Shown here: piece after piece, positions 1 through 8,564 of the stretch
Position numbering within the stretch: position 1 is the first letter of the stretch
Layout: each line of letters begins with the position of its first letter
Assembly (NCBI GenBank): GCA_964610045.1
Contig: CAZSUN010000007.1
Span: forward strand, 9,834 to 73,833
Length of the DNA stretch: 64,000 nt
Direction: 5' to 3'
From: JACCYX01 sp964610045
GTDB taxonomy: Bacteria > Chloroflexota > Chloroflexia > Thermomicrobiales > UBA6265
Notes under the pieces: model-generated
What the model saw: only the letters and a program-made list of their open reading frames with translations
What the model was told of the DNA's origin: nothing
Databases searched by the model: none
Position numbers and translations under genes: made by a program

Positions 1-1274
1 ATCTCGTCGGTCGCCTCGGGACCACCGACCACCCGAAGCCGGTCTGCCCGGCGCGATCCCGGCGGGCCATCGAGGTGGACGCCGAACATCCGCTGGGCGG
101 CGGCGTTGGAAGCCACGATCGTGCCGTGGGGCGGGCGCGCCACCATCACCGCCTCGGGAATGGTCTGGATCACGGCCTGCAACCGCCGGTAGTGATCCTG
201 CACCCGATCCAGCAGTTCGTCCTGGTCGTCGGCGAGCCTGGCCGCCTCCATGAACGCGATCGTCCGGCTGGCCAGGGCATTGAGGCGCGCGATCGCGGTT
301 TGGCCAAACCGGTACGGCAGGAAGAGCCCGACCCAGGCGACCCCGACCAGCCGGTCGGCGGTATCGACCAGCGGCACTCCGACCGCCGATCTGAGGTGCG
401 GATGGGTCGCGGTTACATCGAAGGAGTCCGGATCTTCTCGCGTGTCGTATATGGCGATTGGGCGACGTTCGCGGGCAATTCGCCCGGCAAACCCTGCGTC
501 AACGTCGATGTCGGACACGGATGGGAAAAGCGGGTCGTCGTCGGCGATGTCACCGCCGTACACCGCAGCCCGTACCAAAGATGCTGTCTGTCCATCGACC
601 AGGTAGAGCGCTCCGGCCGATGCCCTGTTCACGCGGACCATCGCTTCCAGGATCGCCGCGAGAACGTGCAGGTAGGCGGCCTGGTCGCCAGGCGGTCGTT
701 GGGCGGCGGCAATCTCGACCGCACTGAGGGCAGTGTTGGCAGCCCGCAGGGCGGCGACTTCGAGCCGTGCCCGGGCGCGGTCGTACTTCAGGTGCTCGAT
801 CGTGACGATGACGGCACCGGCGCCGGCGATGAAACCCAGCATCGTCGCCAGCGATCTGCCCGTGGCCCAGGCGTCGAATGTCCGCTCCTGCCCGATGAAG
901 AGCAGGTCCAGGCTGATTGCCGAGACCACCAGCGCGGTCACGCCGCCAAGCCAGTCCGCCACGTAGGTGGAGAGACCCACTGCCATCAGCAGGACGACGA
1001 CAGGGATGGTGACAACCCCGTGGATCTCGACCAGGCTCAGGAGCAGTGCCGGCAGAATGGCCACCACCGCGGCGAACAGGAGTCGCCACGGCTCGAAGCG
1101 GGCGGCACGCATGTCGGTGACATGCTCGCTGCCGATCGACACCCATCGCCGGGCTGCAACCGCCCCCGCGCCGATGGTGCGCATCGATGCCGCGCCGGCG
1201 TGACGCAGCCGATCCCAGGTTTTGGGGTCCATCCGTGCCTGCGCCCATCGCTTCGTTTCGTCGAACACAGTCAC
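1..1274 (-). CDS. Membrane sensor protein with GAF and PAS domains, probable histidine kinase N-terminal part (truncated by window edge)
   Basis: An open minus-strand frame runs from a GTG at 1272-1274 (alternative in-frame GTG at 1266-1268, preceded by GGGAG) off the left edge without a stop, giving about 424 residues. About residues 58-157 form several hydrophobic segments with the look of a DUF4118/KdpD-type membrane domain. Roughly residues 195-345 match a GAF fold (LYLVDG, VDAGFAGRIAR, LRSAVGVPLVD). A PAS-like start follows near residue 370 (VIQTIPEAVMVARPPHG, ASNAAAQRMFG). The catalytic kinase part, if present, lies outside the window, so 'histidine kinase' is inferred from domain order. 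No response regulator is visible in the part shown. The plus-strand frame across this region is rich in Arg/His/Gly and is a shadow. Confidence 0.8.
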   Translation of the reverse strand, partial: MTVFDETKRWAQARMDPKTWDRLRHAGAASMRTIGAGAVAARRWVSIGSEHVTDMRAARFEPWRLLFAAVVAILPALLLSLVEIHGVVTIPVVVLLMAVGLSTYVADWLGGVTALVVSAISLDLLFIGQERTFDAWATGRSLATMLGFIAGAGAVIVTIEHLKYDRARARLEVAALRAANTALSAVEIAAAQRPPGDQAAYLHVLAAILEAMVRVNRASAGALYLVDGQTASLVRAAVYGGDIADDDPLFPSVSDIDVDAGFAGRIARERRPIAIYDTREDPDSFDVTATHPHLRSAVGVPLVDTADRLVGVAWVGLFLPYRFGQTAIARLNALASRTIAFMEAARLADDQDELLDRVQDHYRRLQAVIQTIPEAVMVARPPHGTIVASNAAAQRMFGVHLDGPPGSRRADRLRVVGGPEATDE

Positions 1275-1567
1275 TCTCCCGCTGCCGTCTCCCGTTCGCC
1301 GAAACGCGCCGGACTGGCTGTCGTGCAGCGACGGCAGGTGCGGGCCGCATCTACTCAGGAGGGCATTGTACAGGCGGCACGGTTAGGCCCTCCCGGTTTG
1401 GGCGATTGGCACGAATCCCGGCCGCGACTGCACTACGCTCCGGTACCTTTGGGCGAACCGCGTGTAAAATCCCGATGGGCTGCTCGGAATTGGGAATCCA
1501 GCCGGCTGTCCGGGCGCGCCAGACCGGTTCGGCGCGCTTTCCCAGGATCAATTGGAGTGGCAACAAC

Positions 1568-2629
1568 GTGACGGAATCGCACATCTCGACGTCCGGCTTG
1601 CAGTCAGCGGTCGAAGACCCCATCCACGACATCACCATCATCGGCGCTGGGCCAACCGGGCTGTTCGCCGCCTTCTATGCAGGGTTGCGCGGCGCCAGCG
1701 TCCAGATCATCGATTCGCTCGAAGAAGTCGGTGGCCAGTGCAGTGCGATGTACCCGGAAAAGTACATCTACGATGTCATCGGCTATCCCAGGGTATTGGC
1801 CAAGGACTTCGTGGCCGCCTGCCTCGAACAGGCGCTGCGCTCTGATCCCACAATTCACCTGCGCGAGCAGGTGCAATCGCTGGAACCGCTGCCGGATGGC
1901 ACATTCGTGCTCCACACGTCGAAAGCCCAACGCCGCAGCCGGTCGGTGATCATCGCCGCCGGAGTTGGGGCGTTCGAGCCGACACGGCTGACCGCATCCG
2001 GGGTCGATGCGCTCGAAGGTCAAGGCATTCACTACTTCGCCAAGCACATTGAGGATTTCCGCGATCGCAACGTGGTCATCGTCGGCGGCGGCGACTCGGC
2101 GGTCGACTGGGCGATCACCCTGGAGCCGATCGCCAAAACCGTCAACCTGATTCACCGCTCGAAGTTCCGCGCGCATGAGTCGACGGTTGCCGAACTCGAA
2201 GCGTCCACGGTTACTTTGCACTATCCGGGGTATGAGGTGATCGACGTGCGTAGCGGCGACCATGGCCGCATCGCCAGCCTCACGTTCAAGCACCTGGACG
2301 GCCACACCCGGGATCTCGAGGTTGACGAACTGATCTGCGCGATTGGCTTCAAGGCCGATCCAGGCCCGATCAAGACCTGGAATCTTGAATTGCAACGTAA
2401 CCAGATCACGACCGACCACACCACGATGCAGACCAGCATTCCGGGAGTGTTCGCGGCGGGCGACATCGCCACCTACGCGGCGAAGTTCAAGCTGATCGCC
2501 ACCGGCGCCGCCGAAGCGGTCACCGCGGTCAACCACGCCGTCCAGTACATCGACCCAACCGCCCGGCTCGACGCCGGCCACTCGACCACGATCATGGAAA
2601 AGCGCGCCAAGGCTGCATCCGAGGTATAG
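1568..2629 (+). CDS. Ferredoxin--NADP reductase, thioredoxin-reductase-like type
   Basis: A 353-residue two-dinucleotide-binding flavoprotein that would move electrons between NADPH and ferredoxin or flavodoxin in the cytoplasm. The FAD motif GAGPTG is at residues 26-31. A GGQCSAMYPEKYIYDV stretch, characteristic of the YumC-type reductases, follows near residue 57. The NADP motif VGGGDSAVDWA lies near residue 172 and the second FAD motif GVFAAGDIATY near residue 300. The CxxC redox pair of true thioredoxin reductase is absent from the NADP domain, which favours the ferredoxin reductase assignment. GTG at 1568 is chosen because GGAG lies at 1554-1557 and the protein starts just ahead of the FAD motif. 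The longer in-frame extension has no such support. No electron-carrier partner gene is adjacent. Confidence 0.9.
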   Translation: MTESHISTSGLQSAVEDPIHDITIIGAGPTGLFAAFYAGLRGASVQIIDSLEEVGGQCSAMYPEKYIYDVIGYPRVLAKDFVAACLEQALRSDPTIHLREQVQSLEPLPDGTFVLHTSKAQRRSRSVIIAAGVGAFEPTRLTASGVDALEGQGIHYFAKHIEDFRDRNVVIVGGGDSAVDWAITLEPIAKTVNLIHRSKFRAHESTVAELEASTVTLHYPGYEVIDVRSGDHGRIASLTFKHLDGHTRDLEVDELICAIGFKADPGPIKTWNLELQRNQITTDHTTMQTSIPGVFAAGDIATYAAKFKLIATGAAEAVTAVNHAVQYIDPTARLDAGHSTTIMEKRAKAASEV

Positions 2630-2650
2630 CGCGACATACTATTGGGTTGC

Positions 2651-2695
2651 TTGTAGGGTCAGCCCAGGCGCGCAGCGCCGTGTGGCTGACCTTCC
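2651..2695. repeat. Palindromic intergenic element, copy 1
   Basis: TTGTAGGGTCAGCC and GGCTGACCTTCC form a 10-bp inverted repeat (one mismatch) around a GCGCGCAGCGCC centre. It sits between the convergent reductase and trpS genes, where a hairpin could also terminate transcription from both sides. The design (TGTAGGG plus a CGACC/CAGCC arm, GC-rich centre) recurs in other spacers of this window. Confidence 0.6.
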
Positions 2696-2722
2696 TCTCA
2701 GACAACTATTCTGCGCAACGCT

Positions 2723-3766
2723 CTACCCTCGGTAACCGCCGATGCCGATCCTGTCGCGGACGCGGTCCAGCGTCACATTGGCGTAATCGCTCGCTTTTTG
2801 GGCTCCAACCCGAAGGATCTCCTCGACCTGCCCTGGGTCTGCTTCGTAGACCGCCAGCCGGGCCTGGATGGGTTCGATCGCGGCGACCACCACGTCAGCC
2901 AGCGCGGTCTTGAAATCGCCGTATCCCTTGCCCTCGAACTCCCGCTCGACATCCTGTGGGGTCGCATCCGTGAGCACCGCGTAAATGCCGATCAGGTTCA
3001 CCAGGGCTGGCTTGGCCGGGTCCGCCACGATCTCTGACCCGGAGTCGGTCACCGCGCGGCGAATCTTGCGCCGGATGACATCGGCTGAATCACTCAAGGC
3101 GACATAACTGTTCTGATTCGGGTTGCTCTTGCTCATCTTCTTCGAAGGATCATCCAGGGACATGATCCTTGCCCCATCCTTCTTGATGTCGTGTCGTGGC
3201 ACCACGAATGTCTCACCGTAACGGGTGTTGAACCGGTTGGCGATATCGCGGGTTATCTCGACATGCTGCTTCTGGTCCTCGCCGACAGGGACGAGGTCGG
3301 TGTCATACAGCAGGATGTCCGCCGCCTGCAGCACCGGATAGTTCAGCAACGCGGCACTGACCGAATCATCCTGGCCAGCCGACTTGTCCTTGAACTGCGT
3401 CATCCGGCGGAGTTCGCCGTACTGGGTCACCGAGTTCAGGATCCAGCAGAGTTCGGAGTGGGCGGCCACGTCCGACTGCACGAACAGGATGCTGCGTTCC
3501 GGATCGATCCCGGAGGCAAGTAACAGGTTTGCCAGGTTCCTGATATTGGTGCGCATGCTCTCGCGCGTCGTCGGCAGCGACAACGCGTGCAGGTCGACGA
3601 TGCTGAAGACGTTGTCGTACTGGTCCTGCTGCTGAACCCAGTTGCGGATCGCGCCGAGATAGTTGCCGATGTGGAAATTGCCAGATGGCTGGATACCGGA
3701 AAACACGCGCTGGCGCACGTCCGGAATCGAGGAGGTGGCCGGGCTGCCGGCAGTCTGGACCGTCAT
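2723..3766 (-). CDS. trpS: Tryptophanyl-tRNA synthetase
   Basis: A class I aminoacyl-tRNA synthetase of 347 residues that charges tRNA-Trp; the length is normal for bacterial TrpS. The N-terminal region carries SGIQPSGNFHIGNYLGA with the HIGH-type signature (HIGN). KKMSKSNPN supplies the KMSKS loop in the middle of the protein. The frame is open upstream to 3904, but the ATG at 3764-3766 is preferred because family homology begins at about residue 15 of this start. The promoter region lies in the short spacer shared with the divergent UbiB-like gene; TATACT on the minus strand near 3837-3842 could be its -10 box. No T-box or anti-terminator was recognised. Confidence 0.95.
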   Translation of the reverse strand: MTVQTAGSPATSSIPDVRQRVFSGIQPSGNFHIGNYLGAIRNWVQQQDQYDNVFSIVDLHALSLPTTRESMRTNIRNLANLLLASGIDPERSILFVQSDVAAHSELCWILNSVTQYGELRRMTQFKDKSAGQDDSVSAALLNYPVLQAADILLYDTDLVPVGEDQKQHVEITRDIANRFNTRYGETFVVPRHDIKKDGARIMSLDDPSKKMSKSNPNQNSYVALSDSADVIRRKIRRAVTDSGSEIVADPAKPALVNLIGIYAVLTDATPQDVEREFEGKGYGDFKTALADVVVAAIEPIQARLAVYEADPGQVEEILRVGAQKASDYANVTLDRVRDRIGIGGYRG

Positions 3767-3891
3767 GTGATGCGCTGTGCTCCGGAACGATGGGCGATCA
3801 CCTGGTCGCCCGCGAACGATGGCCTTTGTGCGAAAGTATACAAATGGCCGTGGCGCTCCGGTGACACGGTTCTCGTGGAAGGAGCCGTCCG

Positions 3892-5574
3892 GTGTTGCAG
3901 GCAATTAGCCTCCAGCGGCGACACGCCGCGCGCTATCGGCAGATCGTTCGCACACTGGTGCGGTACGGTCTTGGTGGCGTGGTAGGGCCGGTCGACCTCG
4001 GCGGCTGGATGCGTCAGCACATGCCGGGCCTTGGCCGCCACGGCGACATCAGCCAGGACTCGCTTCGGCGCTCGCGGCCCGTCAACCTGCGGGCAGCCCT
4101 CGAAGAACTTGGACCCACCTTCGTCAAGCTCGGGCAGATTCTCTCCACCCGTGCCGATCTCATCCCCGCTCCCTACATCGCCGAACTCGAACGCCTGCAG
4201 GATCACGTCCCGGCCGAACCGGCGGAGTCGGTTATCGCGACGATCGAAGCCGAACTCGGCGCTCCGGTTGCGGAGATTTTCCCGGTGTTCGAATCTGTCC
4301 CGCTGGCTGCCGCCTCGATCGGGCAGGTGCATGCCGCCACGCTTCCAGATGGCACGCGCGTCGTGGTCAAGGTGCAACGGTCCGGCATCGAGGCATCGAT
4401 CGCAGAAGATCTCGACATCCTGGCCGACCTCGCCCGTCTTGGCGCGTCGCATTCGGCCTTGCTGCGACAGGCTGATGTGGTGGCGTTGGTCAAGGAGTTC
4501 AGTTGGACACTCCGCGGCGAACTCGATTTCCGTCGGGAGGCGGCGAACATCGAGCGGTTCCAGGCCGCGCTGGTATCAACAGGCACCTCCGAATCGATCC
4601 GGATCCCCAAGGTCCATCGCGACCAGAGTACCCGCCGTGTCCTCACCCTGGAACGGATCGACGGTACCCGGATCGACCGTGCCCATGACGGTTCGGACGA
4701 ACGTGCGGTTGCCGCGCGCCTGATCTCGGTCACCACGGAACTGCTGCTCCGCTCCGGTATTTTCCACGCCGATCCGCATCCAGGAAACTTCGCCATCACC
4801 TCCGGTGGCACACTGGTCATCTATGACTTTGGCATGGTCGGCACCATTGATGAACGGCTGCGCGAGCGGCTCCTGCTGCTTGCCCTGGCGATCTCCGAGC
4901 GCGATGCCAGCCGGATCGTGGACGAGGTGGCGCTCCTCGGGGCTTTGCCGCCCGGCTGGGACCGGCACGCGATGGAGCGGGATGTCAGTCTGCTCGTCGC
5001 GCAGTACGTCGGCACCAGCCTGCGGGACCTGCCGTTGACGATGGTGATCCCCGACATCATGGATCTCGTACGGCGGCACGGCGTGCGCATTCCGTCCGAA
5101 CTGGCGCTGCTGGCGAAAACCGTCTCCATGCTGGAGGCTCTCAGCCGGCGCCTCGATCCCGGCATCGACGTGATCGCCGTCGTCGATCCGATCATCCGCA
5201 GCGGCATCCGCCAGTTCTGGTCACCGGGGTTCTGGGTGCGCCGGTACAAGTTGCGTCCGCTCGACGCAATGATGCTCGGCGTCTCGCTGCCTGGCCAGGT
5301 CCAGCGGCTGTTTGCCCGGATCGATCGCAACGACCTGACCTTTCACATCCACATCGACGACTTACCGGAGACGATGCGAAGCCTCAACGGCATGGTCAAC
5401 CGGCTCGCCTTCGCCATCATGACTGCCGCCGCCTGGCTTGGCATGATCTTCCTCTTTCTGGCCGTCGATCCGGATGTGACAGGGTTCCCCGGCAACCTCT
5501 TCCTGCTGGCGTTCGTCCTGCTCGCCGGGCTCGTTGGGTACGGTATCTACGCAATCTGGCGCAGCAGCCGCTGA
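3892..5574 (+). CDS. ABC1/UbiB-family atypical protein kinase
   Basis: A 560-residue member of the ABC1/ADCK/UbiB family, linked to quinone biosynthesis or membrane lipid homeostasis. The family hallmarks are in order: KLGQ at residues 79-82 within GPTFVKLGQILSTRADL, the Ala-rich nucleotide loop AAASIGQVH at 139-147, the VVK lysine at 160, then HADPHPGNF and IYDFGMVG near residues 290-310 for the catalytic and metal-binding segment. Two hydrophobic helices close the C-terminus (AIMTAAAWLGMIFLFLAV and LFLLAFVLLAGLVGYGIYAI), as in membrane-anchored homologues. The GTG at 3892 follows GGAAGGAG at the right distance. No ubi or men gene is nearby, so the substrate is unknown. Confidence 0.88.
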   Translation: MLQAISLQRRHAARYRQIVRTLVRYGLGGVVGPVDLGGWMRQHMPGLGRHGDISQDSLRRSRPVNLRAALEELGPTFVKLGQILSTRADLIPAPYIAELERLQDHVPAEPAESVIATIEAELGAPVAEIFPVFESVPLAAASIGQVHAATLPDGTRVVVKVQRSGIEASIAEDLDILADLARLGASHSALLRQADVVALVKEFSWTLRGELDFRREAANIERFQAALVSTGTSESIRIPKVHRDQSTRRVLTLERIDGTRIDRAHDGSDERAVAARLISVTTELLLRSGIFHADPHPGNFAITSGGTLVIYDFGMVGTIDERLRERLLLLALAISERDASRIVDEVALLGALPPGWDRHAMERDVSLLVAQYVGTSLRDLPLTMVIPDIMDLVRRHGVRIPSELALLAKTVSMLEALSRRLDPGIDVIAVVDPIIRSGIRQFWSPGFWVRRYKLRPLDAMMLGVSLPGQVQRLFARIDRNDLTFHIHIDDLPETMRSLNGMVNRLAFAIMTAAAWLGMIFLFLAVDPDVTGFPGNLFLLAFVLLAGLVGYGIYAIWRSSR

Positions 5575-5670
5575 ACGGCGCACAATATCCGACTATTGTT
5601 GTAGGATTTGCGGAGCGATTCCGGTGTGCGGAACCGCTCAGTCGCCTGTCACAATATGGAGTCAGACATC

Positions 5671-6711
5671 GTGGTGACCAATCCTTCACGCAGGCAGTTC
5701 GTCATCGGCTTGACCGTCGGAACAGCGTCGGTCGCCGCCATGCCGTGGGCATCGTCCGCGCTCGCGCAGGAAGCGTCTCCCGCCGCTTCCTCGGGAGCGG
5801 CCGCAACCGATTCGTTTCCCGTCACCGTTCCCCATGTCTACGGTGAGACGGTGATCCCGGCATTCCCGGAGCGGGTCGTCACCATCGGCTGGTCAACCCA
5901 GGATGCGGTGATCGCCCTCGGCGTCGATCCGGTCGGTATCCCCCGGAACGACTGGGGTGGCGATGCCGACGGATTCCTGCCGTGGACTCGCACCGCACTC
6001 GATGGCCGGACCCTGCCTGCTGTCCTGGACATGAACGCCGAAATCCCGTTCGAGGCGATCACCGGGCTCCAACCGGATGTCATCCTGGCTCCGTACTCCG
6101 GCATCACCGAGGATGACTACAACATCCTGAGTGGCATTGCCCCGACCGTTGCCTTTCCCGAAACCGCCTGGGGCACCTCGTGGCAGGACGGCCAGGTCAT
6201 CACCGGGCAATCGCTTGGCATGACTGCCGCCGCCGAACAGCTCGTCACCGAGACCGAAACACTGATCGCGTCCCAGACCGATCAGTACCCGCAACTTGCC
6301 GGCAAAACCTTTGCCTACGGCAACATGGGTGACGGCCAGAGCTTCAACTTCTACACCACCACCGATTCGCGCTCACTGTTCCTGGCCAGCATCGGTCTGG
6401 TGCCAAGCGCCTTCACCGAGAGCCTCACTGAACTCGCTGGCGAGGCCGTGTACTTCGCCCCGATCAGTTACGAACTGGCGAACACGATCGAGGCAGACAT
6501 CGTCGTCATGTGGTTCGGTTCGCAGGAGGAGTACGACGCCGCTCAGGAGGAATTCGCCTTCCAGGCGATTCCTGCGGTCCAGGAGGACCGATTCGCGCCG
6601 GTGGTGGGTGAGGAACTCGTGATGGCGAGTTCGGCCTTCTCCGTCCTCTCCATCCCGTTCATGCTCGATCAGTTCATCCCGATTCTCGCTGCCGCCGCGG
6701 ACAACGTCTAG
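5671..6711 (+). CDS. Tat-exported ABC transporter substrate-binding protein, iron-siderophore (FepB/FecB) type
   Basis: A 346-residue periplasmic-binding protein of the helical-backbone class. The N-terminus has a twin-arginine signal (NPSRRQFVIGLTVG, then a hydrophobic stretch ending ASSALAQEA). The mature part starts with the family pattern 'P-ERVVTIGWSTQDAVIALGVDPVGI' (split here: PERVVTIGW, TQDAVIALGV) and contains LQPDVILAPYSGI. This family usually delivers ferric siderophores, haem or cobalamin to an ABC importer; no permease or ATPase is adjacent, so it is an orphan here. GTG at 5671 has GGAG at 5658-5661 with a 9-base spacer; ATG at 5656 is the alternative. The downstream neighbour is convergent. 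Confidence 0.85.
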   Translation: MVTNPSRRQFVIGLTVGTASVAAMPWASSALAQEASPAASSGAAATDSFPVTVPHVYGETVIPAFPERVVTIGWSTQDAVIALGVDPVGIPRNDWGGDADGFLPWTRTALDGRTLPAVLDMNAEIPFEAITGLQPDVILAPYSGITEDDYNILSGIAPTVAFPETAWGTSWQDGQVITGQSLGMTAAAEQLVTETETLIASQTDQYPQLAGKTFAYGNMGDGQSFNFYTTTDSRSLFLASIGLVPSAFTESLTELAGEAVYFAPISYELANTIEADIVVMWFGSQEEYDAAQEEFAFQAIPAVQEDRFAPVVGEELVMASSAFSVLSIPFMLDQFIPILAAAADNV

Positions 6712-6850
6712 AGGTCTGTGGTCGAAGGTTCAGGTTGCGTATTGCCGACGGAGTGGACAGCCCGAGGCGCACGCCGAGGACCTGTCCACCCGTGAGATCC
6801 GCCTCGACCAAACCATCTATGCCAAATCCGGGTGAACAGTGGAGGTTCCT

Positions 6851-6880
6851 CGTAGGGCGACCCTCTGTGGTCGCCCGGCG
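6851..6880. repeat. Palindromic intergenic element, copy 2
   Basis: GGGCGACC (6855-6862) and GGTCGCCC (6869-6876) are perfect inverted arms with a 6-base loop, preceded by CGTA. It matches the TGTAGGG-plus-arm layout of the other elements. Confidence 0.55.
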
Positions 6881-6960
6881 TGACAGACCCTGCACGGTCT
6901 GCCAGAAACGGCAACCCATCATGAAGCACCCGGACTCGGTATTACCTCCGAACACCGTGC

Positions 6961-6997
6961 AAAACACCCTGGCAGCCGAAAGCTGCCGGGGTGTTTC
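6961..6997. terminator. Hairpin terminator, bidirectional
   Basis: AAACACC-(C)TGGCAGC / GCTGCC-GGGGTGTTT form a long stem around a CGAA loop. A-rich sequence precedes it and TTT follows, so it can act on either strand. It is 40 bases beyond the stop of the minus-strand HxlR gene. Confidence 0.75.
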
Positions 6998-7037
6998 AGG
7001 TTTGTCGTTTCGATGCCTGGAAGGGAAATGTGGCCGG

Positions 7038-7415
7038 TCAGGCCAGCACCGCATCGGCGTCGACCGTGTCGGCCGCAGTCTCGTCGTCGCACTCCTCCGG
7101 CAGCCATTCCGTGCCGTAGGTGCGCATGCTTTCGATCACGGGCAGCAACGCGAAACCCTTTTCGGTGAGCGTGTACTCAACGCGAGGCGGCACCTCGGCA
7201 TAGCACGTCCGGGTCACGACCGACGCGTCTTCCAGCTTCTTCAGGCGCTCTGAAAGCGTCTTTGGACTGACGCCGCGAAGCGACCGTTCCAGTTCGCTGA
7301 ACCGTTTCTCGCCCTTGACGAGATCCCGGATGATCAACGGCGTCCACTTGTTTCCGATCAGGTCGGCGGTGCGGGCGACCGGACATCCAAGATTAAACGA
7401 TTCCTGTTTCGACAT
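7038..7415 (-). CDS. HxlR-family winged-helix transcriptional regulator
   Basis: A 125-residue MarR/HxlR-like DNA-binding protein. It has the classic HxlR opening with a conserved cysteine (FNLGCPVARTADLIGNKW) and the recognition region FSELERSLRGVSPKTLSERL. The wing strand follows in PRVEYTLTEKGFALLPVI. The C-terminal tail is acidic and Asp/Ala-rich. Family members often sense redox or electrophile stress through the N-terminal cysteine. ATG at 7413-7415 is preferred over the longer frame because GGAAG lies 6 bases ahead and homology starts there. The target is unknown; the divergent neighbour is the holin-like operon, which it may regulate. Confidence 0.9.
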   Translation of the reverse strand: MSKQESFNLGCPVARTADLIGNKWTPLIIRDLVKGEKRFSELERSLRGVSPKTLSERLKKLEDASVVTRTCYAEVPPRVEYTLTEKGFALLPVIESMRTYGTEWLPEECDDETAADTVDADAVLA

Positions 7416-7599
7416 GGCGAACTTCCGATCCTGTGATGCCGATGTGGCGACGCTTCCCGAATGATAGCATCGGCATAGGGAGCGCACAAACGATTCAGCC
7501 TGCCGTCATCTCGCCTTCGCTCGTATACTGATCCCTGCCGAGGACCGCCCACACTGCGACTGGCCCTCCCTTGCCGCGTCATCGTCACCGAGAGGACTC

Positions 7600-7959
7600 G
7601 TGATTCCCTTCCCCCTGGTCCGGATCATTGCGTATGCGATTGCCGCGACCTCGGCGGCGCTTGCGCTCGGCACGGTCGCACCGCAATTGATCAGCTTCGA
7701 CGATGCCGCCACGGTCCTTTTGTTCGGACTCATCGTCGGCGTGATCGATTCCGTCCTCAAACCGGTGATCAGGACCCTCTCCATCCCGATCACCTGCCTC
7801 ACCTTCGGGGTGTTCGCGCTGGTGATCAACGTTGGCCTCTACTACCTTGCGGGTCAGGTCACGCCGGGGATGGAAGTCAATTGGTGGGGCGCCCTCTTCG
7901 GATCGCTCCTCACCAGTCTCGCGGCCGGACTGATGTTCGCGGTCGTGGACGAATCATGA
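7600..7959 (+). CDS. Phage_holin_4-type four-helix membrane protein
   Basis: A 119-residue protein that is almost entirely hydrophobic, with four predicted membrane helices (roughly residues 8-28, 38-58, 64-88, 97-116) and the loop GVIDSVLKPVIRTLSIP typical of the superfamily IV holin-like proteins. These are chromosomally encoded in many bacteria without any prophage, and their role is unclear. GTG at 7600 has AGAGG 4-5 bases upstream; a TATACT box at 7524-7529 may be the promoter. Its stop overlaps the next start (ATGA), so it is translationally coupled to the phosphoesterase. Confidence 0.8.
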   Translation: MIPFPLVRIIAYAIAATSAALALGTVAPQLISFDDAATVLLFGLIVGVIDSVLKPVIRTLSIPITCLTFGVFALVINVGLYYLAGQVTPGMEVNWWGALFGSLLTSLAAGLMFAVVDES

Positions 7960-8564
7960 CGACGTTCCTGCCGGAGACGGCCCGCGAATTCCCCGTGCCG
8001 ATGCGGATCGGGGTGATTTCCGATACGCACATCTACACGTCGAGCCGCCGTGAAGTCCCATCCCAGGTCTTCGATCTCTTCCGGCGCGCCAGTGTCTCCC
8101 AGATCGTCCACCTCGGTGATGTCAACGCGGCGTGGGTGCTCGACGAACTGGCGAAGGTCGCTCCGGTTCTCGCGGTATACGGCAATAACGACGATGACGA
8201 ACTCACATCCATCTTGCCACTGTCGCTGCAATTCCGCATCGGGAAATGGGAAGTCGGCGCGATTCACGGCTTCGGCGGCCAGTCGGCCCGCGAGGTGGTG
8301 ACCGAACGGTTCGCCGGCGTCACGGACCTCGCGCTCTTCGGTCACAGTCACATACCCTACCTTGACCGGGTGAACGACACGATCCTCTTCAATCCCGGCT
8401 CCGCCACCGATCGCCGCTGGCACCCACACTTCGGCATCGGTGTCATCAGCTTCACCCAGGACCGTATCGACCCGGAACTGATCGTCTACAGCAACCCGGC
8501 ACACCTCGACGGCATCGCCTATACCCCGATCGACGCAGTATCCACAGGAGGGACATCACCATGA
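7956..8564 (+). CDS. YfcE/MJ0936-family metallophosphoesterase
   Basis: A 202-residue calcineurin-like phosphodiesterase. All metal-ligand motifs are present: GVISDTHI near residue 22 (D-x-H), HLGDVN (GDxx), YGNNDDDE (GNxD in the family), AIHGF (the GH segment) and GHSHIP (GHxH). It would hydrolyse phosphodiester or phosphomonoester substrates with two bound metals; the natural substrate is not known for this family. Start ATG at 7956 overlaps the upstream stop by 4 bases and its own stop overlaps the aminotransferase start by 4 bases, so all three genes form one operon. Confidence 0.9.
   Translation: MTTFLPETAREFPVPMRIGVISDTHIYTSSRREVPSQVFDLFRRASVSQIVHLGDVNAAWVLDELAKVAPVLAVYGNNDDDELTSILPLSLQFRIGKWEVGAIHGFGGQSAREVVTERFAGVTDLALFGHSHIPYLDRVNDTILFNPGSATDRRWHPHFGIGVISFTQDRIDPELIVYSNPAHLDGIAYTPIDAVSTGGTSP

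Larger units (their letters stand above)
6712..7037. other. Non-coding spacer between convergent genes
   Basis: No frame here has coding character. The spacer holds one palindromic intergenic element (6851-6880) and a strong hairpin close to the 3' end of the HxlR gene (6961-6997). Nothing else was recognised. Confidence 0.6.

Noticed and set aside
75..1571. A 498-codon plus-strand open frame at the left edge
   Set aside because: Arg/Gly/His-rich without any domain. The minus strand reads a membrane plus GAF plus PAS protein across the same bases.
7600..7959. Prophage remnant suggested by the holin-like gene
   Set aside because: No endolysin, capsid, integrase or att-like repeat nearby. The superfamily is common on chromosomes without phage.
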